Of a stretch of DNA of 64,000 nt, positions 1 through 7,243 are shown piece after piece. The DNA comes from Shimia sp. SK013 (GTDB lineage: Bacteria > Pseudomonadota > Alphaproteobacteria > Rhodobacterales > Rhodobacteraceae). Each line of letters opens with the position of its first letter. Position 1 is the stretch's first letter. The stretch lies in assembly GCF_001292625.1 (NCBI RefSeq), contig NZ_LAJH01000012.1:310001-374000 (forward strand), read 5' to 3'. The notes beneath the pieces are model-generated. The model was not told where the DNA came from. It saw nothing but the letters and a program-made list of their open reading frames with translations, and made no database searches. A program made the position numbers and the translations under genes.

Positions 1-500
1 AAACCGCGCACGATTTCAGGCACTTGCACCACGGACTTTTCGGAGATCTCAAGGATCAACCGTTCCGGAACTGTCCCCATTTGCGACAGCCCCTTCTGCA
101 GGGTCTGCATCCACGGCGCATAGCCAATTGAGCGTGCTGACATGTTGATTGAAAGGCGCAGGTTGGGTTGGGATGCGAGAGTTTTCAGACCAAGTTCCAG
201 CGCGAGGCAGTCCAGCTGTCGACCAAGTTCGTTGTCTTCAACGGCGCCCATGAAATCTTTGGCTGGAATGATGCGTCCGGTTTCATCCAACACCCGCAAA
301 AGGCCTTCAAAATAGGCCGCGTGATTGGTTCGACTTGATTGAACAACGGGTTGAAAAGCGAGCATGACTTGCTTGTGACGGATCGCTTCACGCACCATGT
401 CCAAAGTGGACGAATCGCGCTTATCGACGGCGTAGGCGAGCGGGTCGCGCTGCTCACGCGTCAATTTCGCTTTTTGGTTTTTCTTTTTGGGGCGATCCAT
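1..500 (-). CDS. EAL-domain protein, C-terminus cut by window edge
   Basis: Likely cyclic-di-GMP phosphodiesterase. The gene starts at an ATG at 500 (reverse strand) and runs off the left edge, so only the first 166 residues are visible. After a short charged N-terminus (MDRPKKKNQ) comes the start of an EAL fold: AFQPVV at about 48-53, YFEGLLR with the EAL-type Glu at 65, SINMSA at 117-122 and LILEISE with a second metal-ligand Glu at 151. No transmembrane segment or GGDEF domain precedes the EAL part, so it looks like a soluble stand-alone EAL protein. Whether it keeps the later DDFG catalytic residues cannot be seen here. Confidence 0.88.
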   Translation of the reverse strand, partial: MDRPKKKNQKAKLTREQRDPLAYAVDKRDSSTLDMVREAIRHKQVMLAFQPVVQSSRTNHAAYFEGLLRVLDETGRIIPAKDFMGAVEDNELGRQLDCLALELGLKTLASQPNLRLSINMSARSIGYAPWMQTLQKGLSQMGTVPERLILEISEKSVVQVPEIVRG

Positions 501-624
501 TACGAGTCCTGCGCTGAACCAACGGTTCTGAGCAAGATACAGGTTTAGTGGTGAAATCTTCTTTAACGTTCAGCCGCGTGTTTTTCGGCGCAAGCGGATA
601 AACGCTTACGCAAAACAGCGAGGG

Positions 625-792
625 TTATTGATCCGGCCGCTGTTCGCGACGCTCATCCCGAACCGGGATCAAAACGGCACGCTCATCAAGCTGCGGCCCA
701 GCGATCAAAGACGTTAAGCTCGCTTCCAGCCCCGACACTGCGTTTTGAACGCGGATCATCACCTTGCGGATCATTTGTGTGGTAGCGGACAT
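625..792 (-). CDS. small hypothetical protein, 55 aa
   Basis: Begins MSATTQMIRK and ends RREQRPDQ. I do not recognise a family. The start is well supported: a perfect AGGAGG lies 7 bases upstream of the ATG at 792. The first 35 residues could form an amphipathic helix (IRKVMIRVQNAVSGLEASL); the tail is charged and Arg-rich. It stands alone between the sterol-desaturase-like gene and the EAL gene, all on the same strand. The strong ribosome-binding site is the main reason to call it real. Confidence 0.55.
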   Translation of the reverse strand: MSATTQMIRKVMIRVQNAVSGLEASLTSLIAGPQLDERAVLIPVRDERREQRPDQ

Positions 793-896
793 TGCGGCGC
801 CTCCTGTCTTGGGTTTGCAAGTCGAATGTATGCCTTGCCTTAGAGATGTCAAGAAAGCTCCGCCTTTTATCGCCGCATCCGTCGAAGGCGCGGCCC

Positions 897-1826
897 TTAG
901 GAAAAGCCTGCGGAGCCCTTGTCTTCGGGGTGTCGCCGCAGATGGGCTTGTTTGAGCTCGTCTGATGATTTTCGGCTGCCGTCGTGGCTCCAGCCAGGTG
1001 GGGCAAAAGCATACATCAGACGTTCGCGGACCGTGAGGCCCCGTTGGGTCATGTCACGGTAAATGCCAACCCATTCGTGAAATGCGATGCGCAGGGGATT
1101 GAATGTGCCAAGGTTGTGCACAAGGCCGTAGTCGACCTTATCATCGTCCTGTTCAGGTACGAAAGTGCCAAACAATTTGTCCCAAATAATGAGCACGCCG
1201 GCATAGTTGCAATCCAGGTACCGCGGGTTGCGCCCATGGTGAGCGCGGTGATGGCTGGGAGTGTTCATAATCGCTTCTACCCAGCGGGGCAGCCTGTTGA
1301 TGGCCTCTGTGTGGATCCAGAATTGGTAGATCAAGTTGAGGCCGCCGCAAAACAGCACCATCGCCGGATGGAAGCCCACCAAAATCAACGGCGCGCGTAC
1401 CACCATCATAAATGTGAAGGTGCCGGTCCACGTTTGGCGCAGAGCGGTAGTCAGGTTGTAGTGCTGCGAGCTGTGGTGGTTGACGTGGCTAGCCCACACC
1501 CAGCGAATGCGGTGACCGAAGCGGTGCACCCAATAATACCGCAGGTCGTCCAAGACAAAGCAGATAAGCACAATCCACCAGCTGGTACCCAAATCAAGTG
1601 GCGTGATCTCCCACAGCACCATGAAAAACCCCCAGGCAATAAACCCTAGCAGGATACCGGATGTCACATTGCCCGCGCCCATAATCAGGGATGTCACCGC
1701 GTCACGGGTTTCGTAACGCCCGCCGCGTCCCTTGGTCGCGATCCAGACAAGTTCAACCAGGATGGCGATGATGAAAAACGGCACAGCAAGTTGAACCACA
1801 TCGGGATAGGTCAAGTGATCGGTCAT
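897..1826 (-). CDS. sterol desaturase / fatty acid hydroxylase family membrane protein
   Basis: 309 aa di-iron membrane oxidase of the ERG3/BCH superfamily. The histidine clusters that bind the iron pair are visible: HRFGH, then HVNHH with a nearby SQH, and HRAHHGRN in the C-terminal half. Several hydrophobic helices surround them (about 10-28, 47-72, 80-98, 145-160). The family hydroxylates or desaturates lipids, sterols or carotenoids; the substrate cannot be told from sequence. It is the last gene of a leftward operon and its ATG overlaps the stop of the upstream membrane-protein gene by 4 bases (ATGA), which suggests translational coupling. Confidence 0.88.
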   Translation of the reverse strand: MTDHLTYPDVVQLAVPFFIIAILVELVWIATKGRGGRYETRDAVTSLIMGAGNVTSGILLGFIAWGFFMVLWEITPLDLGTSWWIVLICFVLDDLRYYWVHRFGHRIRWVWASHVNHHSSQHYNLTTALRQTWTGTFTFMMVVRAPLILVGFHPAMVLFCGGLNLIYQFWIHTEAINRLPRWVEAIMNTPSHHRAHHGRNPRYLDCNYAGVLIIWDKLFGTFVPEQDDDKVDYGLVHNLGTFNPLRIAFHEWVGIYRDMTQRGLTVRERLMYAFAPPGWSHDGSRKSSDELKQAHLRRHPEDKGSAGFS

Positions 1827-2212
1827 TGGGCCTCCAGTGCCTTCATCCAGATGTCTAGATCGGTCTCCTTCAAGCGCACCTTAAGCGCCGAAGACCCAAA
1901 ATCCGGAAAGTCGAATCGCAATCCGTTTTGGGTTTTTTGAGGCGGCGTGTCGCCAAGAAGGCGGGCAACGGTGTCGCCGCCGAAGCTCCAGACAATGCCG
2001 ACGCCACCTTCAAAAGTGACCAGTGACGCGCGAGAATCTGATGACAAATGGAAGCCTGTTGCCGGTCGCTCTGGCACCTCGCGCTCCCAAGCGGATATGG
2101 CATCGTGCCCATTGGAAAACCGATAAGGTGTGGTCAATCCCATGAGATGCAATATTGCCGCGATACCCGCGATTCCGCCGACAACCAGCGCAAGCAACAC
2201 CGGTAAAGTCAT
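1823..2212 (-). CDS. hypothetical small membrane-anchored protein
   Basis: 129 aa with one N-terminal hydrophobic helix (about residues 3-24, LPVLLALVVGGIAGIAAIL) and a soluble domain rich in beta-type sequence (ASLVTFEGGVGIVWSFGGDTVARL). I do not recognise the family. The ATG at 2212 has a good GGAGGA site 8 bases upstream. The stop overlaps the start of the sterol-desaturase-like gene by 4 bases, so the two are probably translated together and may act on the same membrane lipid process. That last point is inference from position only. Confidence 0.75.
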   Translation of the reverse strand: MTLPVLLALVVGGIAGIAAILHLMGLTTPYRFSNGHDAISAWEREVPERPATGFHLSSDSRASLVTFEGGVGIVWSFGGDTVARLLGDTPPQKTQNGLRFDFPDFGSSALKVRLKETDLDIWMKALEAQ

Positions 2213-2278
2213 GCTGTGCGTCCTCCTCCGGTTAAATTGAAGCCTTGGAGCGATGCAATTGTCAAAGGTGGCGTTGGG

Positions 2279-2929
2279 TCACCCGGAACGGTGGACCACG
2301 CGACAGATTTGTTTTGATGGGTCGGCAACGGTGGTTCGCAAGTGTTCAGGGGTCTTGCGCAGCAGCTTGCGCGCCGCTTTCTCGCAACGTCTTAGGGCTT
2401 CCTCTTCGGCGGAATCACGGTTGTGTTCCGCCCAGCTAAAGCCGGACGCGCCGTTGTCGCTTTGGGCAAAAGCGCCATAGCGCTCAGGATCTTGCAGACG
2501 TTGGTACTCGCGAAAGTCTTTGTTGCCTTGGCGAGACAACGTCAGCCCTGGTTCGGTTGGGTCGAATTTTTTGGGCAGCATGCGCGCGTAAAGCACACAG
2601 CCAAAAGGGTTGCGCGAACTGGCTTGGCAGACGGTGCGTGCGTAGTCTTCGGCCACGGCGATCGAACTGGCGTTGTAGTAGTACCCAGCGGTGTTTTCAG
2701 AAGGGTTGGCAAAAAAGGCACCGTAAAACTCAGCCTTGCGTTTGAACTGCTTGAACTCGGACTTGGCCGTGCCGCGAAGCTTGAAGTCTGCCACTTCGTG
2801 CAAACGGCTTTTCTTTTTCTGGACGTTGATGCCCTGCGCATTGGCCGCAGCCAAATGCAGGCCTAAAAACATCGTGGAGAGGATTAATACAAGAACGATA
2901 CGGAAGGTTGGCAGTTGGCGATATTTCAT
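2279..2929 (-). CDS. exported hypothetical protein
   Basis: 216 aa starting MKYRQLPTF with a clear signal peptide (hydrophobic core about residues 10-27, AANAQ cleavage region). A longer frame begins at a TTG at 2956, but the ATG at 2929 has a GGAGGTG site upstream and puts the signal peptide at the N-terminus, so I chose it. The mature part is basic, has scattered Cys residues (VCQASS, GCVLYAR, RRCEKA, QICRVV) and no motif I recognise. The even number of Cys fits a periplasmic protein with disulfides, which suits the TlpA thioredoxin encoded just upstream. Confidence 0.75.
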   Translation of the reverse strand: MKYRQLPTFRIVLVLILSTMFLGLHLAAANAQGINVQKKKSRLHEVADFKLRGTAKSEFKQFKRKAEFYGAFFANPSENTAGYYYNASSIAVAEDYARTVCQASSRNPFGCVLYARMLPKKFDPTEPGLTLSRQGNKDFREYQRLQDPERYGAFAQSDNGASGFSWAEHNRDSAEEEALRRCEKAARKLLRKTPEHLRTTVADPSKQICRVVHRSG

Positions 2930-2956
2930 GACGTCAAGGCGCCCACCTCCGGGCAA

Positions 2957-3574
2957 TTAGGGTGTTTCTATCTCTATTAACGCCGAGAGGATAGCACGGG
3001 CATTTTCGCTAGACCAGTCCGCATCCCCTTGAAGTCGTGCAATTTCTTTACCGTTGGCATCGACAATTAGTGTGGCCGGCAGGCCGAATACGGCCATTTC
3101 ACGTGCCAGCAATTGTTTCGGATCGCGATGCAGGGGAAGATTGTCCACGCTGATGTCTTCGAAAAACTTTCGCATAGCGGGCACCATGTTGCGACCCGTG
3201 GCAATCGTTACGACCTCAAAAGAGTCGCCGCCCAATTGCGTTTGCAGCTCTGACAACATCGGCATCTCGTGTCGACAAGGTGCACACCACGTAGCCCAGA
3301 AATTCAGCAGCACGATTTTGCCGCGGAATGCCTCAAGCGTCATGTCTTCTCCGTCTTCAGATATGAAGCTCTTGGACGAAACCGGTTTGGGGTCGGAGTG
3401 AAAGTTGAGTTTGCGCATGTCGCCTTCTCGCATCTCGATGATCGCAGCCAAATCGCGTGCTTCATCCGCGCGCGCTGCAGGGGCAGCGACAAAGGCGCCC
3501 GCTGCAATTGCGAATACTGTACTCGCCGTATAGACCAACACTGACCAGTGTTTTATGAACCCGTTAACTTTCAT
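2957..3574 (-). CDS. TlpA/ResA-type thioredoxin-like protein, exported
   Basis: 205 aa periplasmic thiol oxidoreductase. The N-terminus [19 protein letters not shown] gives a signal peptide or anchor ending near PAARADEA. The thioredoxin active site is [12 protein letters not shown], with the cis-Pro loop [13 protein letters not shown] further on. TlpA proteins reduce disulfides in apocytochromes c or deliver electrons in copper-site assembly. The start at 3574 has GGAGG 7 bases upstream; longer upstream frames lack a signal sequence. The ATG lies only 21 bases from the divergent argH start, so the promoters must overlap or lie inside the opposing genes. Confidence 0.9.
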   Translation of the reverse strand: MKVNGFIKHWSVLVYTASTVFAIAAGAFVAAPAARADEARDLAAIIEMREGDMRKLNFHSDPKPVSSKSFISEDGEDMTLEAFRGKIVLLNFWATWCAPCRHEMPMLSELQTQLGGDSFEVVTIATGRNMVPAMRKFFEDISVDNLPLHRDPKQLLAREMAVFGLPATLIVDANGKEIARLQGDADWSSENARAILSALIEIETP

Positions 3575-3595
3575 TTTCCCTCCGAAGGGCAGACG

Positions 3596-4984
3596 ATGAC
3601 CAAAGATACCTCGAACCAAATGTGGGGCGGCCGCTTTGCCGCAGGACCGGACGCGATCATGGAGGCGATCAACGCCTCGATCGGGTACGACCAGCGTATG
3701 GCAGCGCAGGATATTGCCGGCTCGCGGGCCCATGCGGCGATGCTTGCCAAGACGGGCATCCTGACTGATAGCGACGCCGAGGCCATTCGGGAAGGGCTGC
3801 TCACGGTCTTGTCAGAGATTGAAAGCGGCACATTCGAGTTTTCTGCGGCTCTGGAAGACATTCATATGAATGTCGAGGCGCGTCTGAAAGAGATTATCGG
3901 CGAGCCTGCGGGCCGCCTGCATACAGGACGCAGTCGCAACGATCAGGTCGCAACGGATTTCAAACTTTGGGTGCGGGATCAAATTGACGCGGCCATTCAA
4001 GGCATTGCTGCGTTGATCCGAGCATTTGTTGCGCAAGCTGAGGCCGGTGCAGAATGGGTGATGCCCGGGTTCACCCATTTGCAGACCGCGCAACCAGTAA
4101 CGTGGGGCCATCACATGATGGCCTATGTGGAAATGCTGGGCCGCGATTTGACACGGTTTCAAGATGCACGTGCCCGCATGAATGAATCTCCCTTGGGCGC
4201 CGCGGCCTTGGCCGGAACATCCTTTGGCATTGATCGCCAGATGACGGCCGAAACACTTGGATTTGATCGTCCCGCCGCAAATTCCTTGGACGCGGTGGCG
4301 GACCGGGATTTTGCGTTGGAATTCCTGGCAGCCAGCAGCATCTGTGCCATGCACCTGAGCCGTTTTGCTGAAGAACTGGTGATCTGGTCGTCTGCGCAAT
4401 TCCGGTTTGTGACGCTTTCAGATCGTTTCTCCACCGGTTCGTCGATCATGCCGCAAAAGAAAAACCCGGATGCTGCCGAGCTGATCCGCGCCAAGATCGG
4501 GCGCATATTCGGTGCGAATACCGCGCTTTTGATGGTCATGAAGGGGCTGCCGCTGGCCTATTCTAAAGACATGCAGGAAGACAAAGAGCAGGTCTTTGAT
4601 GCCGCGGACAACCTGATGCTGGCGCTGGCCGCGATGGAAGGCATGGTGAAAGACATGACCGCCAACCGCGACAGCCTTGAGGCCGCCGCCGGCAGCGGTT
4701 TCTCGACAGCAACGGATTTGGCTGACTGGCTTGTACGTGCACTGAACATGCCATTTCGTGATGCGCACCATGTGACGGGCTCACTTGTGGCGATGGCGGA
4801 ATCTCGCGGATGCGATTTGCCGGACCTGACGCTGGAAGATATGAAATCCGTGCATGAGGCCATCACCACTGACGTGTTTGACGTTTTGGGTGTTCACAAC
4901 TCGGTGGCCTCACGTTTGTCTTATGGCGGAACAGCACCCGCTCGGGTGCGAGAACAAATCGCGCGCTGGAAAGAAGCTTTGTGA
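3596..4984 (+). CDS. argH: argininosuccinate lyase
   Basis: 462 aa, normal family length. It splits argininosuccinate into arginine and fumarate, the last step of arginine synthesis. Visible landmarks: MWGGRF at the N-terminus, the substrate loop HTGRSRNDQ at about 109-117, [10 protein letters not shown], and the fumarase/ASL signature [11 protein letters not shown] at about 281-291 with the catalytic Ser. The start at 3596 (MTKDTSNQ) aligns with the family; an in-frame upstream ATG would add 16 poor residues overlapping the divergent TlpA gene. The stop overlaps the following lipoprotein ATG. Confidence 0.97.
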   Translation: MTKDTSNQMWGGRFAAGPDAIMEAINASIGYDQRMAAQDIAGSRAHAAMLAKTGILTDSDAEAIREGLLTVLSEIESGTFEFSAALEDIHMNVEARLKEIIGEPAGRLHTGRSRNDQVATDFKLWVRDQIDAAIQGIAALIRAFVAQAEAGAEWVMPGFTHLQTAQPVTWGHHMMAYVEMLGRDLTRFQDARARMNESPLGAAALAGTSFGIDRQMTAETLGFDRPAANSLDAVADRDFALEFLAASSICAMHLSRFAEELVIWSSAQFRFVTLSDRFSTGSSIMPQKKNPDAAELIRAKIGRIFGANTALLMVMKGLPLAYSKDMQEDKEQVFDAADNLMLALAAMEGMVKDMTANRDSLEAAAGSGFSTATDLADWLVRALNMPFRDAHHVTGSLVAMAESRGCDLPDLTLEDMKSVHEAITTDVFDVLGVHNSVASRLSYGGTAPARVREQIARWKEAL

Positions 4985-5223
4985 TGAAACTTATTGCGGC
5001 TATCGCCCTTGCGGCGATCACACTTTCGGCCTGTGGCGCCCCTTCGGGGTATCCGAGGCCGCAACAGCAGGCGCCTCAAAAAACCCAGTCGGGTATTACG
5101 ATTTCCGGCAGCGCCGAGATTGGCGTGACGAGCGGCAATATTCCGTACAGGAACCGCGGGCCTTCTCCGACGGATCCCCAACTTTGTCACTTGCCCGGAT
5201 ATAGCGTACACTGTCGGCCCTGA
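4984..5223 (+). CDS. small lipoprotein, argH-coupled
   Basis: 79 aa. The ATG overlaps the argH stop (TGATG arrangement). It has a classic lipoprotein signal: [17 protein letters not shown], lipobox LSAC with the lipidated Cys at residue 17. The mature part is Pro/Gln-rich and then Gly/Ser/Ile/Thr-rich (GITISGSAEIGVTSG), ending with two Cys (QLCHLPGYSVHC). The position between argH and lysA is where many proteobacteria carry a tiny lipoprotein, but this one lacks the CGxKGPL start of LptM, so I do not assign that function. Confidence 0.75.
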   Translation: MKLIAAIALAAITLSACGAPSGYPRPQQQAPQKTQSGITISGSAEIGVTSGNIPYRNRGPSPTDPQLCHLPGYSVHCRP

Positions 5224-5235
5224 CGGGAGAGTGAT

Positions 5236-5433
5236 GTGCTGCGAATCATTGGACTAATTTCGACTTTGGGCCTGGCGGCCTGTGGTGTTGACGGAGAGCC
5301 GTGGACGCCAACCATGTCTGGCACGATTGGGGTCGGCAGTGACGGTGTACACACGTCTGGCAGCATCGGCATCAGCAATGGACCGGTTACGATTTCAGTC
5401 GGCGGCGGGTGTTACCGCTATGGATGCCGGTAG
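5236..5433 (+). CDS. second small lipoprotein
   Basis: 65 aa starting at GTG 5236, after a GGGAGAG ribosome-binding site. The lipoprotein signal is MLRIIGLISTLGLAAC with the Cys at residue 16. The mature part is almost all Gly/Ser/Thr/Val/Ile (MSGTIGVGSDGVHTSGSIG), ends GGGCYRYGCR, and resembles the neighbour lipoprotein (both carry a SG-x-IGV-x-S pattern and two C-terminal Cys). The pair looks like a diverged tandem duplication. An ATG two bases upstream opens a frame that stops after seven codons. Confidence 0.65.
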   Translation: MLRIIGLISTLGLAACGVDGEPWTPTMSGTIGVGSDGVHTSGSIGISNGPVTISVGGGCYRYGCR

Positions 5434-5516
5434 ACCAAGGCTGGTTTTTGGTTGAACCATTCCACGATCTCGGGCGTAGTCTTCGAGATTGATTTATGCA
5501 CCGTCGGAGACCGCCA

Positions 5517-5834
5517 ATGTCACCTCTTCGTTTCGTTTTTCTTGGCCTTGCCATTTGGGGTGCCATTCATCCGATGGCTTATTTCGCGCCGTGGATCGCG
5601 GAAAACGGATTTGATCTTCAGGCGATGGTGGCCTTGTGGAAAGCAAATGACGCGGTCACGGGCATCTATTGGGATCTTGTGATATCGGCGATCACGTTGA
5701 ATATTTGGATAATCTCTGAGGTTGCTGTCCGGCGGAACTGGCTGGCGCTTTTGGCTATCCCGGCGATTTGGATGATCGGGGTTAGCTGCGGGTTGCCGCT
5801 GTATCTGTTCCTGCGGGCCAAGCCGGTGCGGTGA
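5517..5834 (+). CDS. DUF2834-type integral membrane protein
   Basis: 105 aa with three hydrophobic helices: about 5-23 (LRFVFLGLAIWGAIHPMAYF), 48-68 and 75-97. The pattern of a first helix with conserved Pro and acidic residues, followed by NAVTGIYWDL-like sequence (here NDAVTGIYWD), fits DUF2834 proteins of unknown role. An in-frame ATG at 5496 would add seven Arg-rich residues; the ATG at 5517 has GGAG 9 bases upstream, so I prefer it. It sits between the lipoprotein pair and lysA on the same strand. Confidence 0.7.
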   Translation: MSPLRFVFLGLAIWGAIHPMAYFAPWIAENGFDLQAMVALWKANDAVTGIYWDLVISAITLNIWIISEVAVRRNWLALLAIPAIWMIGVSCGLPLYLFLRAKPVR

Positions 5835-5917
5835 TCACGGTTTTGCGCCATTGAATGGTGTCGGGTGCGGCGCTATGACGAGGGCTGACAGACACCACGA
5901 CCGGCAGGAGGCGCCAC

Positions 5918-7183
5918 ATGGATCATTTTCTTTATCGTGACGGCGAGCTTTATGCCGAGGACGTTCCTGTGAGTGAAATCGCGGCGCAGGTTGGAACGCC
6001 ATTTTACTGCTATTCCACTGCCACGCTCGAGCGGCATTTTCGTCTGTTTGACGAAGCTTTGGCCGGCATAGAGCATCTTGTCTGCTTTGCCATGAAAGCG
6101 GCAAGCAATCAGGCCATTTTGAAAACGCTAGCCGCCGTTGGCGCGGGAATGGATGTAGTGTCCGGGGGGGAATATGCACGGGCCAAAGCGGCTGGCGTAC
6201 CTGGTGATAAGATTGTATTCTCTGGCGTTGGCAAAACCGATGAGGAAATCGCCGATGCGTTGTCGGGCGGCATTCGTCAGTTCAATGTCGAAAGCGAGCC
6301 TGAAATGGCGGCGATCAGCGCGGTTGCGACGCGGTTGGGCAAAACCGCTCCGATTACGATCCGGGTGAATCCGGATGTGGATGCCAAAACGCACGCAAAA
6401 ATCGCGACAGGAAAATCAGAGAACAAATTTGGCATTCCGATCAGTCGCGCCCGTGAGGTTTATGCACTGGCCGCAAGCTTGCCCGGGCTGGATGTGATCG
6501 GTATCGATGTTCACATTGGCAGCCAACTGACTCAGCTGGAGCCGTTTGAATTGGCGTATAGCAAGGTTGCAGAATTGACCGAAACTTTGCGCGCGGATGG
6601 TCACAACATTCGCCGTCTGGATTTGGGCGGCGGGCTGGGCATTCCCTATGAACGTTCTAATACGGCACCGCCTTTGCCGGTGGAATATGGGGCCATGGTT
6701 CAAAAGACACTGGGTTATTTGGGCTGTGAGATCGAGATCGAACCAGGCCGATTGATCGCTGGAAACGCCGGTATCATGGTGAGCAAAGTCATCTATGTGA
6801 AATCCGGTGAAGACCGGGAGTTTTTGATCATTGACGGGGCGATGAATGATCTAATTCGTCCTGCCATGTATGAAGCGCATCATGACATTGTTCCGGTGGT
6901 CGAGGCCGCTCCGGGTCAAGAGCCTGCGCGCTACGATATTGTTGGTCCGGTGTGTGAAAGCGGTGATACTTTTGCCAAGGGCCGGGACTTGGCCGAGCTG
7001 AAGGCAGGCGATTTGGTCGCGTTTCGCAGCGCGGGCGCCTATGGTGCGGTGATGTCGAGTGAATACAATTCACGCCCTTTGATCCCAGAAGTACTGGTGA
7101 AAGGGGATCAATTTGCGGTTATCCGCGAACGCCCCACCTATGAAGAGATGATAAACCGCGATAGCATCCCCACATGGCTTTGA
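5918..7183 (+). CDS. lysA: diaminopimelate decarboxylase
   Basis: 421 aa PLP enzyme of fold III that converts meso-diaminopimelate to lysine. Visible motifs: FAMKAASN with the Schiff-base Lys at residue 60, the HIGSQ motif, LDLGGGLGIPY, EPGRLIAGNAG, and the catalytic Cys region GPVCESGDTFAKGR near residue 340. An AGGAGG site precedes the ATG by 7 bases. Two stem-loops follow the stop at once. The nearby argH makes this a small amino-acid biosynthesis neighbourhood, as is common in Rhodobacterales. Confidence 0.97.
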   Translation: MDHFLYRDGELYAEDVPVSEIAAQVGTPFYCYSTATLERHFRLFDEALAGIEHLVCFAMKAASNQAILKTLAAVGAGMDVVSGGEYARAKAAGVPGDKIVFSGVGKTDEEIADALSGGIRQFNVESEPEMAAISAVATRLGKTAPITIRVNPDVDAKTHAKIATGKSENKFGIPISRAREVYALAASLPGLDVIGIDVHIGSQLTQLEPFELAYSKVAELTETLRADGHNIRRLDLGGGLGIPYERSNTAPPLPVEYGAMVQKTLGYLGCEIEIEPGRLIAGNAGIMVSKVIYVKSGEDREFLIIDGAMNDLIRPAMYEAHHDIVPVVEAAPGQEPARYDIVGPVCESGDTFAKGRDLAELKAGDLVAFRSAGAYGAVMSSEYNSRPLIPEVLVKGDQFAVIRERPTYEEMINRDSIPTWL

Positions 7184-7217
7184 GGCATTCGCCTCGGGGG
7201 TCACATCGTGACCCTTT
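7182..7217 (+). terminator. double stem-loop terminator after lysA
   Basis: The first hairpin, GAGGC-ATTC-GCCTC (7182-7195), overlaps the lysA stop codon. The second, GGGTCAC-ATC-GTGACCC (7198-7214), is a perfect 7-bp stem followed by TTT. It lies between lysA and the next gene on the same strand, so it would separate the two transcripts. The short U tract makes strength uncertain. Confidence 0.65.
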
Positions 7218-7243
7218 AAACCTGCTCTGTGAATGGAAGCGCC

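Noticed and set aside
984-1649. 221-aa open frame opposite the sterol-desaturase-like gene
   Set aside because: Antisense shadow of a gene with intact histidine clusters.
2930-2956. TTG start giving nine extra residues on the exported protein at 2279
   Set aside because: The ATG at 2929 has a better ribosome-binding site and places the signal peptide at the N-terminus.
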